Shown here piece after piece: positions 41,742 to 50,495 of a stretch of 64,000 bases of DNA (within the stretch, counting starts at the first letter, position 1; every line of letters begins with the position of its first letter). The notes beneath the pieces are model-generated. The model worked only from the letters and a program-made list of their open reading frames with translations. It was not told the DNA's origin and did not search any database. Location of the stretch: the NCBI GenBank assembly GCA_038207625.1, contig JBBQZO010000020.1, forward strand, positions 1-64,000, read 5' to 3'. This DNA is from JBBQZO01 sp038207625 (GTDB lineage Bacteria > Pseudomonadota > Gammaproteobacteria > Burkholderiales > Burkholderiaceae_D). A program made the position numbers and the translations under genes.

Positions 41742-42692
41742 TTAGTCGACGAACAGCGACATCACCGAGTCGCCCTTGCTGATCCGCTTGAACGTTTCAG
41801 CGAGCAGCGGCGCGCACGTCAGCTGGCGAATCTTGTCGCAAGCGAGCGCCGCAGCGGTCAAGGGGATGGTGTCGGTGACGACCAGCTCATCGAGCGGCGA
41901 GGCGGCGATGCGCGCAATGGCCGGACCCGACAGCACCGGGTGGGTACAGTAAGCGACCACTTTTTTGGCGCCGCGTTCCTTCAACACTTCAGCGGCCTTG
42001 GTCAAGGTGCCCGCGGTGTCGACCATGTCATCCATGATCACGCAGTTACGGCCTTCGACTTCACCGATGATGTTCATCACTTCGGACACGTTCGCCTTCG
42101 GGCGGCGTTTGTCGATGATGGCCAGGTCGCAACCGAGACGCTTGGCCAGCGCGCGTGCGCGCACCACGCCACCGACGTCGGGCGAAACGACCAGCAAGTC
42201 CTGGTAATTCTTCTTTTGCAGGTCGCCCAACAAAATTGGCGACGCATAGATATTATCAACCGGAATATCGAAGAAGCCCTGGATCTGGTCTGCATGCAGA
42301 TCCATGATCAGCACGCGTTCGACGCCTGCTTCTTCGAGCATGTTGGCCACCACCTTGGCCGAAATGGCCACGCGGGCCGAACGGGGACGACGGTCCTGGC
42401 GCGCATAACCGAAGTAAGGGATGGCGGCGGTGATCCGGCCGGCCGATGCGCGTTTGAGTGCATCGACCATCAGGATGATTTCCATCAGGTTGTCATTGGT
42501 TGGGGCGCAAGTGGACTGCAACACGAACACGTCCTTACCGCGGACGTTCTCGTTAATCTCGACCATCACTTCGCCATCCGAGAACTTGGAGACGACTGCT
42601 TTGCCCAGAGGAATGCCGAGGTTCTTTGCAACTCCTTCTGCTAACGCTGGATTGGCGTTGCCGGTAAAAACCATCAGGTTTTCGTAAGCCAT
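41742..42692 (-). CDS. prs: Ribose-phosphate pyrophosphokinase
   Basis: 316-residue class I PRPP synthase making the ribosyl donor for nucleotides, His, Trp and NAD. The start MAYENLMVFTGNANPALAEG is typical. Signature features are FSDGEVMVEINENVRGKDVF, the pyrophosphate region YFGYARQDRRPRSARVAISA (about residues 95-114), the catalytic loop IDKRRPKANVSEV, and the ribose-5-phosphate loop VIMDDMVDTAGTLTKAAEVL (about 215-234). Length matches E. coli Prs (315). tRNA-Gln and ispE lie upstream. Confidence 0.98.
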   Translation of the reverse strand: MAYENLMVFTGNANPALAEGVAKNLGIPLGKAVVSKFSDGEVMVEINENVRGKDVFVLQSTCAPTNDNLMEIILMVDALKRASAGRITAAIPYFGYARQDRRPRSARVAISAKVVANMLEEAGVERVLIMDLHADQIQGFFDIPVDNIYASPILLGDLQKKNYQDLLVVSPDVGGVVRARALAKRLGCDLAIIDKRRPKANVSEVMNIIGEVEGRNCVIMDDMVDTAGTLTKAAEVLKERGAKKVVAYCTHPVLSGPAIARIAASPLDELVVTDTIPLTAAALACDKIRQLTCAPLLAETFKRISKGDSVMSLFVD

Positions 42693-42840
42693 GGGAGTCC
42701 CGAGAAGGTATGTTGAATATTTGAAAAGTCGCCAGCCAGATGCTGACTGACGCTGTGCTTAAGGATGACCCGCGAGAGCGAGACCACCGCGTTTTTGTAG
42801 GCCGGACGCAGACTGCGCATCGACAGCGGACCAAAACGAA

Positions 42841-42917
42841 TGGCAGGGGAAGAAGGACTCGAACCTTCGGATGCCGGAATCAAAATCCGGTGCCTTAACC
42901 AACTTGGCGATTCCCCT
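42841..42917 (-). tRNA. tRNA-Gln(TTG)
   Basis: 77-nt tRNA including an encoded CCA. The 7-bp acceptor stem AGGGGAA/TTCCCCT is perfect, with discriminator G. The anticodon arm CCGGA-TTTTGAT-TCCGG gives anticodon TTG, reading CAA. The T-loop GTTCGAATC is canonical. It sits between ispE and prs, the usual place in Betaproteobacteria, and is probably transcribed with them. Confidence 0.97.
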
Positions 42918-42995
42918 ACGCAACTGACTTGCTTGTCGTCACATTTGACGCGTATTTTATCGTCAAACCCAACGCTAAGCCAAATTTAATTGAAA

Positions 42996-43892
42996 CTATT
43001 TTTCGATCTGCAATAAAGCGTGCATCGGGTGACGCGCCAGCGATTTTGCTTTCCATGCAGTCCAGACGGGGGGCACATTGCTGAGCACCGCATCGGCCTT
43101 GTCCGCATCGGAAAAAGCGCAAAACACACAAGCACCGGAGCCAGTCATCCTGGCATCACCGTAACTGCTTAACCACTGTATCGCCTCGGCTACCGGCGGG
43201 TACAACTGGCACGCTACGTCTTGCAAATCATTCTTACCAAACCCACTCAGATCATTTCGATTTGTGAGGTGGCTGGAAAAGTCCGTTATTATGACGGGCA
43301 GAGTGTCGCGTGTCAAATTTTCTGCGCAAAATATTTTAGCGGTCGGAACAGCGACGCCCGGCTCGATCACCACGTACCAGCATTCGGGCACGCCGACCGG
43401 CTGCAAAGCCTCGCCCACCCCTTCCGCAAAGGCCGTCTCGCCGAAAATGAAAAACGGGATGTCCGCGCCCAACGGCAAACCCAGCGCCATCAATTCCTGC
43501 GTGTCCAGACCCGCCTGCCACAGCGCGTTCAGCGCCATCAGCGTGGTGGCCGCATCGGACGAACCGCCGCCCAGCCCGCCGCCCATCGGCAGGCGCTTGT
43601 CGATCGCGATATCGACGCCGGGCGGCAGTGCCCCGGTGCGGCGCAGCACCTCGGCCTGCAGCAGCCTGGCGGCGCGGATCACCAGGTCGCTTTGCTCGGG
43701 CACGCCGGCAAGCAGCGTGCTGCGCCGGATCTGTGCATCGGCGCGCAGCGCGAAATCGAGCGTGTCGCCCCGATCGATCAGCTGGAACACCGTCTGCAAC
43801 AGGTGGTAGCCGTCGGCGCGCCGGCCGTTCACATGCAGAAAAAGGTTGAGCTTGGCCGGGGCCGGGCAATGCGTCAGGCTGGTTCGCTGCAT
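42996..43892 (-). CDS. ispE: 4-diphosphocytidyl-2-C-methyl-D-erythritol kinase
   Basis: 298-residue GHMP-family kinase of the MEP isoprenoid pathway. The N-terminal signature PAPAKLNLFLHVNGRRADGY holds the catalytic Lys region (about residues 10-29). The ATP-binding GHMP motif is LPMGGGLGGGSSDAATTL (about 101-118). The C-terminal glycine loop YGDARMTGSGACVFCAF is at about 248-264. Length is normal. Its start is 3 nt after the lolB stop, so the two are cotranscribed. Confidence 0.97.
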   Translation of the reverse strand: MQRTSLTHCPAPAKLNLFLHVNGRRADGYHLLQTVFQLIDRGDTLDFALRADAQIRRSTLLAGVPEQSDLVIRAARLLQAEVLRRTGALPPGVDIAIDKRLPMGGGLGGGSSDAATTLMALNALWQAGLDTQELMALGLPLGADIPFFIFGETAFAEGVGEALQPVGVPECWYVVIEPGVAVPTAKIFCAENLTRDTLPVIITDFSSHLTNRNDLSGFGKNDLQDVACQLYPPVAEAIQWLSSYGDARMTGSGACVFCAFSDADKADAVLSNVPPVWTAWKAKSLARHPMHALLQIEK

Positions 43893-43895
43893 CGC

Positions 43896-44492
43896 TTAAC
43901 CTTCGCTGTCGATGACGATGCGGATCGTCAGTTCGTCGCCGCTGACGCTGGCGGTGCGCTGTGCATCGATGCGCTTCGGACGCAGCATTGCGCCGTCCTG
44001 CCACGACACGTAGCGCAAGCGCCAGCCGTCGCGCGTGGTGACGCTGTCATGCGTGGGCGAGGCGACGAAACGACTGCCGTCGGCGCCGTCGGCATAGCCT
44101 TGCAGCCAGTCGCGCAAGCCGGCCACCGGCAGCGCCCAGCCCAGTGTCTGCGCGCTCAGCGCGTTGATGTCGGGTGCCACGCGCGGCGCCTGGCCGGCCT
44201 GCGTCAGCGTGGCCGACTGCGCCGTGACGCTGATGGTGGCGAGCATCTGCCCCAGCGGCGAGATCAGGTTCACATCGGTGCGCGCGCCGCTTTGGGTCCA
44301 GGCGAAGCCCACTGTGCTGAGCTCCTCCTTGCCGTCCTTCAGGTAGCGCACTGAAATGCGCCCGTTCAGGGCGATGTCGGCGCGATACGCGGCCAGGCCG
44401 GCGCCGCCGGTCGGCCCGGTGGCCGCGCAAGAGGCCAGCAGTGCGCCGGCAAGGAACACGGCGGGAAGATTCAGGAAACGCAAACGTGGCAT
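43896..44492 (-). CDS. lolB: Outer-membrane lipoprotein insertion receptor LolB
   Basis: 198 residues. A lipoprotein signal with lipobox LLASC (Cys at about residue 22) precedes the beta-barrel domain. LolB-type features are LNGRISVRYLKDGKEELSTV, FAWTQSGARTDVNLISPLGQ and VAGLRDWLQGYADG. LolB accepts lipoproteins from LolA and inserts them into the outer membrane. Sequence conservation of LolB is low; the position before ispE supports the call. Confidence 0.92.
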   Translation of the reverse strand: MPRLRFLNLPAVFLAGALLASCAATGPTGGAGLAAYRADIALNGRISVRYLKDGKEELSTVGFAWTQSGARTDVNLISPLGQMLATISVTAQSATLTQAGQAPRVAPDINALSAQTLGWALPVAGLRDWLQGYADGADGSRFVASPTHDSVTTRDGWRLRYVSWQDGAMLRPKRIDAQRTASVSGDELTIRIVIDSEG

Positions 44493-44571
44493 CGGTCGGC
44501 TTGATGGTGATGGACAGGAGCGAGCAGTTTAACTGATCAAGGCCTTGCCGGAGCGCGCCGCGCGCGGGCAT

Positions 44572-44604
44572 AAAAAAACCCGGCGCGCCAGGGTCGGGCC
44601 GGGT
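44572..44604 (-). terminator. Rho-independent terminator after the TPR lipoprotein gene
   Basis: ACCCGGC (44578-44584) pairs with GCCGGGT (44598-44604); the A-run at 44572-44578 gives the T-tract on the minus strand. It lies 27 nt after the TPR gene stop and separates it from lolB. Confidence 0.75.
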
Positions 44605-44630
44605 GGTCCTTGCGCGCCGTGCAGCGCGCC

Positions 44631-46415
44631 TCAGATGCTCGCGTTCAGGCGCGCCAGCGTGCTTTTCAGCGCGTCGTTCTTGGGATCTTTCTTGCGCGCT
44701 TCACGCCATAATTTTTGCGCATCATCGCGGCGCCCGCCCTGCCACAGCACCTCGCCCAGATGCACCGCGATCTCCGGGTCCGAGCGCAAGCCGTAGGCGC
44801 GGCGCAGCAAGGCTTCAGCCTCCTTCAGATGGCCAAGCCGGAACTGGACCCAGCCCATGCTGTCCATGATGAACGGGTCGTCCGGCGCCATCTTCATCGC
44901 CGTCTCGAGCAGCGCGAGCGCCTCGGGCAAACGGATGTTGCGCTCGGCCAGAGAATAGCCCAACGCGTTGTAGGCGTGCTGGTTGTCGGGCGACTGCGCG
45001 ATCACACTGCGCAGCGCCGTTTCCATCACGTCCAGATGACCGGTTTTTTCGGCCAGCAGCGCATAGTCGTACAGCAGATCCGGGTTGGCCGGAAAGCGCT
45101 TGTTGGCCGTTTCAAGCTCGCTGAACGCCAGCTCGGCCTGACCGGCGTCGCGCAGGATCTGCGCCAGCGTCAGCACGATTTGCACTTGCTCGCGCGGCTC
45201 CTGGGTGGTCAGCGCCGCCAGGCGCGCGCGCGCGCCCGCCAGATCGCCCTGCTTGCCCAGCAGCTGGGCGTGCTTCAATTGCGCGGCCAGGATGGCGGCC
45301 GGATCGGCGCTATCGATCTTTGCCAGCCAGGCCAGTGCGCCCAGAATGTCGTCGCGCTCATCGGCCAACTGAGCCAGCATCATCAGCACCTTGGCCGGAT
45401 CACGCTCGTCGCTCGGATGCTCGGCCAGCACCTCGATGAAACGCTTGAAATGGGTCTCCGCCGCGCCCAGCTCGCCCAGCTGCATCGACATGATGCCCAG
45501 CGCGTACAGCGTGGCCAAATTGTCCGGCTGGGTTTTCAGCAGCACCATGAACTCGTCGCGCGCCGGCGCATAGGCCTTCTGGTCGACCAGCATGCGCGCG
45601 TGCGCGCCGCGCACTTCGCGCGCGTTCGGGTTGGCCGCCAGGAACTTGGCCAGCAGCGTCGCCACCGCGTTCTGATCGGGCGTGACCTGGGCCAGCGTCA
45701 GTACCGCCAGTTCGGACGCCGGCGCCAGCGCCAGCGCGGCCTGCGCGTGCTGCATGGCCAGCGCCGCGTCACTGCGCGCGAACGCCACCTGGGCCAGCAC
45801 GATTTGCGCCTCGACGGTGCCGGTGTAGGGCGTCATCAGACGCTCCAGCGCGGCTGCGGCGGCCACCTTGTTCTTGGCGCGCGCCAGAATTTGCTGGCCC
45901 TGGAAGATGGCCAGACCGCGCGTGGCGGGACTGGCGTCCTTCAGGCGGCGTTGCAAGATCTGTTCGGCCTCGTCGAGCTTGTCGGCCAGCACGGCGAAAC
46001 CGAGGTAGTACTGGGCCGCCTCTTCCGATTCGGGCGCCAGTGCGCGCCACAACCGGATCGCGGCGATCGATTCGTCAGGTTGCTTGGCCGCCAGCGCCAT
46101 CTCGGCGGCACGCCGGGCCAGACGCGGATCGCGCGTCTGCTGGGCCGCGCCCATCAGCGACATATATGGCCCCTGCCACTTGCCGTCCTTGAAATCGAGC
46201 TCTGCCTTCATCAGGTTGTAGAACAGGTCGCTGGTGAGCGCGGCCTTGGGCAGCGCCTCCTCCACGTCGGGGACAGCCAGTTCGGCGCGCGGCACTTCGG
46301 CCGCACCGGACGGGGCAGGCGGCGCGTCGGCAGCCGGCGCCGGTCCGACCGGCGTCAGCGCGGCACATCCGGACAACAGAGCCGACAAGGTTACAATGGC
46401 AAAAGCGTTTTTCAA
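44631..46415 (-). CDS. TPR-repeat outer-membrane lipoprotein
   Basis: 594 residues from a TTG start (LKNAFAIVTLSALLSGCAAL); no ATG or GTG lies in the right place, and GGGATC precedes the TTG. The signal ends at a lipobox LLSGC, so the protein is lipid-anchored. An Ala/Pro-rich linker follows. From about residue 80 onward tetratricopeptide repeats are visible, clearest in the C-terminal half: PDNLATLYALGIMSMQLGEL, NPDLLYDYALLAEKTGHLDV, NQHAYNALGYSLAERN, DPFIMDSMGWVQFRLGHLKE. TPR lipoproteins act as assembly scaffolds; the partner is unknown. It sits upstream of lolB and diverges from mutM, the usual place in relatives. Confidence 0.87.
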   Translation of the reverse strand: MKNAFAIVTLSALLSGCAALTPVGPAPAADAPPAPSGAAEVPRAELAVPDVEEALPKAALTSDLFYNLMKAELDFKDGKWQGPYMSLMGAAQQTRDPRLARRAAEMALAAKQPDESIAAIRLWRALAPESEEAAQYYLGFAVLADKLDEAEQILQRRLKDASPATRGLAIFQGQQILARAKNKVAAAAALERLMTPYTGTVEAQIVLAQVAFARSDAALAMQHAQAALALAPASELAVLTLAQVTPDQNAVATLLAKFLAANPNAREVRGAHARMLVDQKAYAPARDEFMVLLKTQPDNLATLYALGIMSMQLGELGAAETHFKRFIEVLAEHPSDERDPAKVLMMLAQLADERDDILGALAWLAKIDSADPAAILAAQLKHAQLLGKQGDLAGARARLAALTTQEPREQVQIVLTLAQILRDAGQAELAFSELETANKRFPANPDLLYDYALLAEKTGHLDVMETALRSVIAQSPDNQHAYNALGYSLAERNIRLPEALALLETAMKMAPDDPFIMDSMGWVQFRLGHLKEAEALLRRAYGLRSDPEIAVHLGEVLWQGGRRDDAQKLWREARKKDPKNDALKSTLARLNASI

Positions 46416-46515
46416 AGGAAGATCCCAAAAGCAAATCGTGATGCCCGATTCTACGCTCAAGGCCGGAATTTGGTGCGCCCGCCATCCGGAATTTACATGA
46501 ATTTTACCTGCCGCC

Positions 46516-47349
46516 ATGCCAGAATTGCCTGAAGTAGAAGTCACCCGGCGCGGCGTCGCGCCCCATATCGAGGGACGCACGGTGCAAGCGGTGCTGATGC
46601 GCCGCGACGGTCTGCGCTGGCCCTTCCCGCCCGAGCTGGCGCGTATCCTGGTCGGGCGCACCGTGCTGAACACGGGGCGGCGCGGCAAATACCTGCTGAT
46701 CGGCTTCGAGCACGGCAGCCTGATCATCCACCTGGGCATGTCGGGCCACCTGCGCATCCTGCCGGCCGCCACCCCGCCCCAGAAGCACGACCACATCGAC
46801 CTGGTGATCGGCGGACCGGACGGGCCGCAGGCGCTGCGCATGACCGATCCGCGCCGCTTCGGCGCCGTGCTGTGGCACAGCGCCGACGACGGCGCACTGG
46901 CCGCCCACCCGCTGCTGCGCGGGCTGGGGGTGGAACCTTTGGAAGATCAGTTTTCCGCCGAACTGATGTTTCACGCCACGCGCCAGCGCAGCGTCGCCAT
47001 CAAGCAGGTGCTGCTGGCGGGCGATCTGGTGGTCGGGGTGGGCAATATCTACGCCTGCGAGAGCCTGTTTCGGGCCGGCATCAACCCGAAGACCCAGGCC
47101 GGACGGATCGGACTGGCCCGCTACGACAAGTTGCATGCGGCCATCCAGACGGTGCTGGCCGCTGCGATAGTGCAAGGAGGCAGCACCTTGCGCGATTTTA
47201 TTGGCGTGAATGGGCAAACTGGCTATTTCCAACAGACATATTTCGTCTATGATCGTGCTGGCGTGCCTTGCCGCAACTGTGGCAGCCCGATCCGCCAGAT
47301 CAAGCAGGGGCAACGTTCGACTTTTTATTGTATCCATTGTCAGCGCTGA
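46516..47349 (+). CDS. mutM: Formamidopyrimidine-DNA glycosylase (Fpg)
   Basis: 277-residue base-excision enzyme that removes 8-oxoguanine and formamidopyrimidines. The catalytic N-terminus MPELPEVEVTRRGVAPHI is intact (Pro2, Glu3, Glu6). The H2TH region is VVGVGNIYACESLFRAGINP (about residues 173-192). The C-terminal zinc finger reads CRNC, 16 residues, CIHC. Length is normal. It is followed by a dynamin-like gene and mutY, so both 8-oxoG repair glycosylases are within 4 kb. Confidence 0.97.
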   Translation: MPELPEVEVTRRGVAPHIEGRTVQAVLMRRDGLRWPFPPELARILVGRTVLNTGRRGKYLLIGFEHGSLIIHLGMSGHLRILPAATPPQKHDHIDLVIGGPDGPQALRMTDPRRFGAVLWHSADDGALAAHPLLRGLGVEPLEDQFSAELMFHATRQRSVAIKQVLLAGDLVVGVGNIYACESLFRAGINPKTQAGRIGLARYDKLHAAIQTVLAAAIVQGGSTLRDFIGVNGQTGYFQQTYFVYDRAGVPCRNCGSPIRQIKQGQRSTFYCIHCQR

Positions 47350-47446
47350 GCGGCAGTATCGCCAGGCCGGCAAGCTATGGTTTTATAGACAAAATTAATC
47401 AGGTTTCGGCACCACTGTGTGAAACATGTATACCCGAGCAAGGTGA

Positions 47447-49378
47447 ATGATGGTCCACGATTTTCAGCAGTACAGCACATGGCGCGAAGGCGTCGTTGCG
47501 GCCCTTGAACAATATCGCAGCTGGTTGTCCACCTCCGAGCTGTCGGACGCGTCAAGCGAACAGCGCCTGTCGCGCGCGCTGGGCCGGCTGGCCGACGACA
47601 AGCTGTCGATCGCCTTCGTGGCCGAGTTTTCGCGTGGCAAATCGGAGCTGATCAACGCGATTTTCTTCTCCGACTATGGCCAGCGCATCTTGCCGTCGGC
47701 AGCCGGACGCACCACCATGTGCCCGACGGAGCTGATGTACGACCCGGCCTTCCCGCCCTGCATCCGCCTGCTGCCGATCGAAACGCGCGCCGATCGCCTG
47801 TCCACGGGCGACTACCGCGACCAGCCCGACGCCTGGACCGTGCTGCCGCTGGCGCTGGACGCCGGCGACGACATGCACGAGACGTTCAAGCAAGTGAGCA
47901 TGACGAAGCTGGTCACGGTGGCCGAGGCGCAGCGCTACGGTCTGTACGACGAAAACGATCCGGACGTGCCGGTCACGCTGACCGAAGATGGCCTGATCGA
48001 GATTTCGTTGTGGCGCCACGCGATCGTCAACTTCCCCCATCCGCTGCTCAAACAGGGCCTGGTGATTCTCGACACGCCGGGTCTGAACGCCATCGGTACC
48101 GAGCCCGAACTGACGCTGAACCTGATCCCGAACGCACACGCGGTGCTGTTCATCCTGGCCGCCGATTCGGGCGTGACCAAGAGCGACATCGAAGTGTGGC
48201 GCAACCATATCGGTGCCGGCACCGGGCGCATCGTCGTGCTCAACAAGATCGACAGCATGTGGGACGAGCTGCGCAGCCAGAGCGAGATTGATGGCGAGAT
48301 CGAACGCCAGCAACTGAGCGTGGCGCACATGCTCAACCTGGACAAGCGCCAGGTGTTCCCCGTGTCGGCCCAGAAGGCGCTGGTGGCCAAGATCAATGGC
48401 GACACCGCGCTGCTGGCCAAGAGCCGCCTGGCCGCGCTCGAAGGGGCGCTGTTCAACGAAATCATCCCGGCCAAGAAGGAAATCATCCGCAAGCAGCTGG
48501 TGATCGACCTGGCCACCGTGGCCGCGACCCAGCAGGCGCTGTTGTCGGTGCGGGTGCGCGGCATCGTCGAGCAGATGCATGAATTGAAAAGCCTGCGCGG
48601 CAAGAACCAGACCGTGATCGCGCACATGATGCGCCGCATCGACGCCGAGAAGAAGGAATTCGACGCCAGCCTGTTCAAGCTGCAGGGCACGCGCGCCGTG
48701 TTCGCGCGCCTGTCGACGGAACTGTATACGACGCTGGGCATGGACGTGCTGCAGGCGGCCACGGGCAATGTGCGCAGCGCGATGGAAAAGAGTCATTTCT
48801 CGACCGGCCTGCGCGACGCGGTGAAGGAGTTTTTCAACCAGATCCGCGCCAATCTCGACCTGTCCGAGGCAAAGACTGGCGAGATCGGCTCGATGATGAT
48901 GACCATGTACCGCAAGTTCTCCAACGAGCACGGGCTGGTGCTGACGCTGCCGATGGCGTTTTCGCTCGACAAATACCGCATCGAAGTGGCCCACATCGAG
49001 CAGATTTACCACCGCCAGTTCGGCACCGCCACCTTGATGACGACCGGGCGCGCCGTGTTGATGGAGCGCTTCTTCGACTCGATCGCCTCGCGCGTGAAAA
49101 AGAACTTCCGCGCCGCCAACGGCGATGTGGAAGCGTGGCTGAAAGTGATCATGGCGCCGCTGGAAGGGCAGATCCGCCAGCACAAGGACCAGCTCAAGCA
49201 CCGGCTGGCCTCGATCCAGCGCATCCACGACGCCACCGACAGCCTGGAAACGAAGATCGACGCGTTCGAGTCGAACCAGGCCGAACTGGACGCGCTCAAG
49301 AGCCGTCTGGACGAACTCACCGCCATCGTCAGCGCGGCGCTCGACTCGAACCGGGTCACGCTCGACGTAGCGGCCTGA
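47447..49378 (+). CDS. Dynamin-family GTPase
   Basis: 643 residues. The GTPase domain fills about residues 40-330. G1 is AEFSRGKSELINAIF (residues 59-73), G2 the Thr pair in SAAGRTTMCPTE, G3 VILDTPGLNAIG (about 205-216) and G4 LNKIDSMWDE (about 265-274). The rest (about 345-640) is long helices with coiled-coil character and Leu/Gln heptads, ending DSLETKIDAFESNQAELDAL, as in bacterial dynamin-like proteins. No clear membrane helix is visible. Such proteins remodel or protect membranes; the role here is unknown. It lies between mutM and mutY on the same strand, its stop one base before the mutY ATG. Confidence 0.9.
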   Translation: MMVHDFQQYSTWREGVVAALEQYRSWLSTSELSDASSEQRLSRALGRLADDKLSIAFVAEFSRGKSELINAIFFSDYGQRILPSAAGRTTMCPTELMYDPAFPPCIRLLPIETRADRLSTGDYRDQPDAWTVLPLALDAGDDMHETFKQVSMTKLVTVAEAQRYGLYDENDPDVPVTLTEDGLIEISLWRHAIVNFPHPLLKQGLVILDTPGLNAIGTEPELTLNLIPNAHAVLFILAADSGVTKSDIEVWRNHIGAGTGRIVVLNKIDSMWDELRSQSEIDGEIERQQLSVAHMLNLDKRQVFPVSAQKALVAKINGDTALLAKSRLAALEGALFNEIIPAKKEIIRKQLVIDLATVAATQQALLSVRVRGIVEQMHELKSLRGKNQTVIAHMMRRIDAEKKEFDASLFKLQGTRAVFARLSTELYTTLGMDVLQAATGNVRSAMEKSHFSTGLRDAVKEFFNQIRANLDLSEAKTGEIGSMMMTMYRKFSNEHGLVLTLPMAFSLDKYRIEVAHIEQIYHRQFGTATLMTTGRAVLMERFFDSIASRVKKNFRAANGDVEAWLKVIMAPLEGQIRQHKDQLKHRLASIQRIHDATDSLETKIDAFESNQAELDALKSRLDELTAIVSAALDSNRVTLDVAA

Positions 49379-49379
49379 G

Positions 49380-50495
49380 ATGGACGGCATGACGCGCCTC
49401 GCCGCGTGCGAGGCGCTGGCTGACCCGAGTTTCTCGCAGGCCGTGATCGACTGGCAGCGTAGCCATGGCCGCCACGCGCTGCCATGGCAGAACACGCGCG
49501 ATGGCTACCGCATCTGGCTGTCCGAAATCATGCTGCAGCAAACCCAGGTCAGCGCCGTGCTCGATTACTACGCGCGCTTTCTGGCGCGTTTTCCCACCCT
49601 GCCCAGCCTGGCCGAAGCGCCGCTCGAGGACGTGATGGCCCAGTGGAGCGGTTTGGGTTATTACACCCGGGCGCGCAATCTGCACCGCTGCGCTCAGCGC
49701 GTGGCGCAGGAATACGGCGGCGTATTTCCCACCGATCCGGCGCTGCTGGCCGATTTGCCTGGGATCGGCCGCTCGACGGCGGCGGCGATCGCGGCCTTCT
49801 CCAGCGGTGCGCGCGCCGCCATCCTCGATGGCAACGTCAAGCGGGTGTTCGCGCGCGTGTTCGGCATCGACGCCTTTCCCGGCTCGAAGCCGGTGGAAGA
49901 TCAGCTGTGGCGGCGCGCCGAGGCGCTGCTGCCGCAAACCGGCATTGAGTCCTACACCCAGGGCTTGATGGATCTTGGCGCGACGCTGTGCACGCGCGCA
50001 CGCGCCGATTGCACGCGCTGTCCTCTCAAGGCACGCTGCGTGGCCTTCGCCACCGACCGGGTGGCCGAACTGCCGGTGCGCAAACCGAAGAAGACCATCC
50101 CCGAGAAGCATGCCAGCATGCTGGTGATTCTGGACGCGGGCCAGGTGTTGCTGGCGCAGCGCCCACCGGTGGGTATCTGGGGCGGCCTGCTGTCGTTGCC
50201 GGAACTCGATGGCCATGCGGCGCCGGACGCGCTGCGCCCGGATGCGCAGGCGCTGATCCTGGCCGCCGCGCAGTTTGGCGCCGTCGAACAAACCGAGGCG
50301 CTGCTGCCGCTGGTGCATGTGTTCACCCACTACCGCCTGCATATGGCACCGTGGCTGATCCGCCTCGAGCGGCGCCATCAGGTGCGCGCGCCCGACGCAC
50401 ATGTGTGGTGGGATTTGGCCGATATCAGTCAGGCGCCCTTGCCGGCGCCGGTCAAGAAACTGCTGCTGCAGCTGGCCGAACCGGTCCTGCTATAA
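49380..50495 (+). CDS. mutY: A/G-specific adenine glycosylase
   Basis: 371 residues. MutY removes adenine opposite 8-oxoguanine. The catalytic Glu is in SEIMLQQTQVSAVLDYY (about residues 43-59). The helix-hairpin-helix LLADLPGIGRSTAAAIAAFS is at about 121-140 and the catalytic Asp in AILDGNVKRVFAR. The 4Fe-4S cluster ligands are C-x6-C-x2-C-x5-C (CTRARADCTRCPLKARC). The C-terminal NUDIX-like 8-oxoG recognition domain follows from about 240. The 3' end overlaps the convergent dgt gene by 6 bp. Start MDGMTRL; a second ATG three codons on is possible. Confidence 0.96.
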   Translation: MDGMTRLAACEALADPSFSQAVIDWQRSHGRHALPWQNTRDGYRIWLSEIMLQQTQVSAVLDYYARFLARFPTLPSLAEAPLEDVMAQWSGLGYYTRARNLHRCAQRVAQEYGGVFPTDPALLADLPGIGRSTAAAIAAFSSGARAAILDGNVKRVFARVFGIDAFPGSKPVEDQLWRRAEALLPQTGIESYTQGLMDLGATLCTRARADCTRCPLKARCVAFATDRVAELPVRKPKKTIPEKHASMLVILDAGQVLLAQRPPVGIWGGLLSLPELDGHAAPDALRPDAQALILAAAQFGAVEQTEALLPLVHVFTHYRLHMAPWLIRLERRHQVRAPDAHVWWDLADISQAPLPAPVKKLLLQLAEPVLL

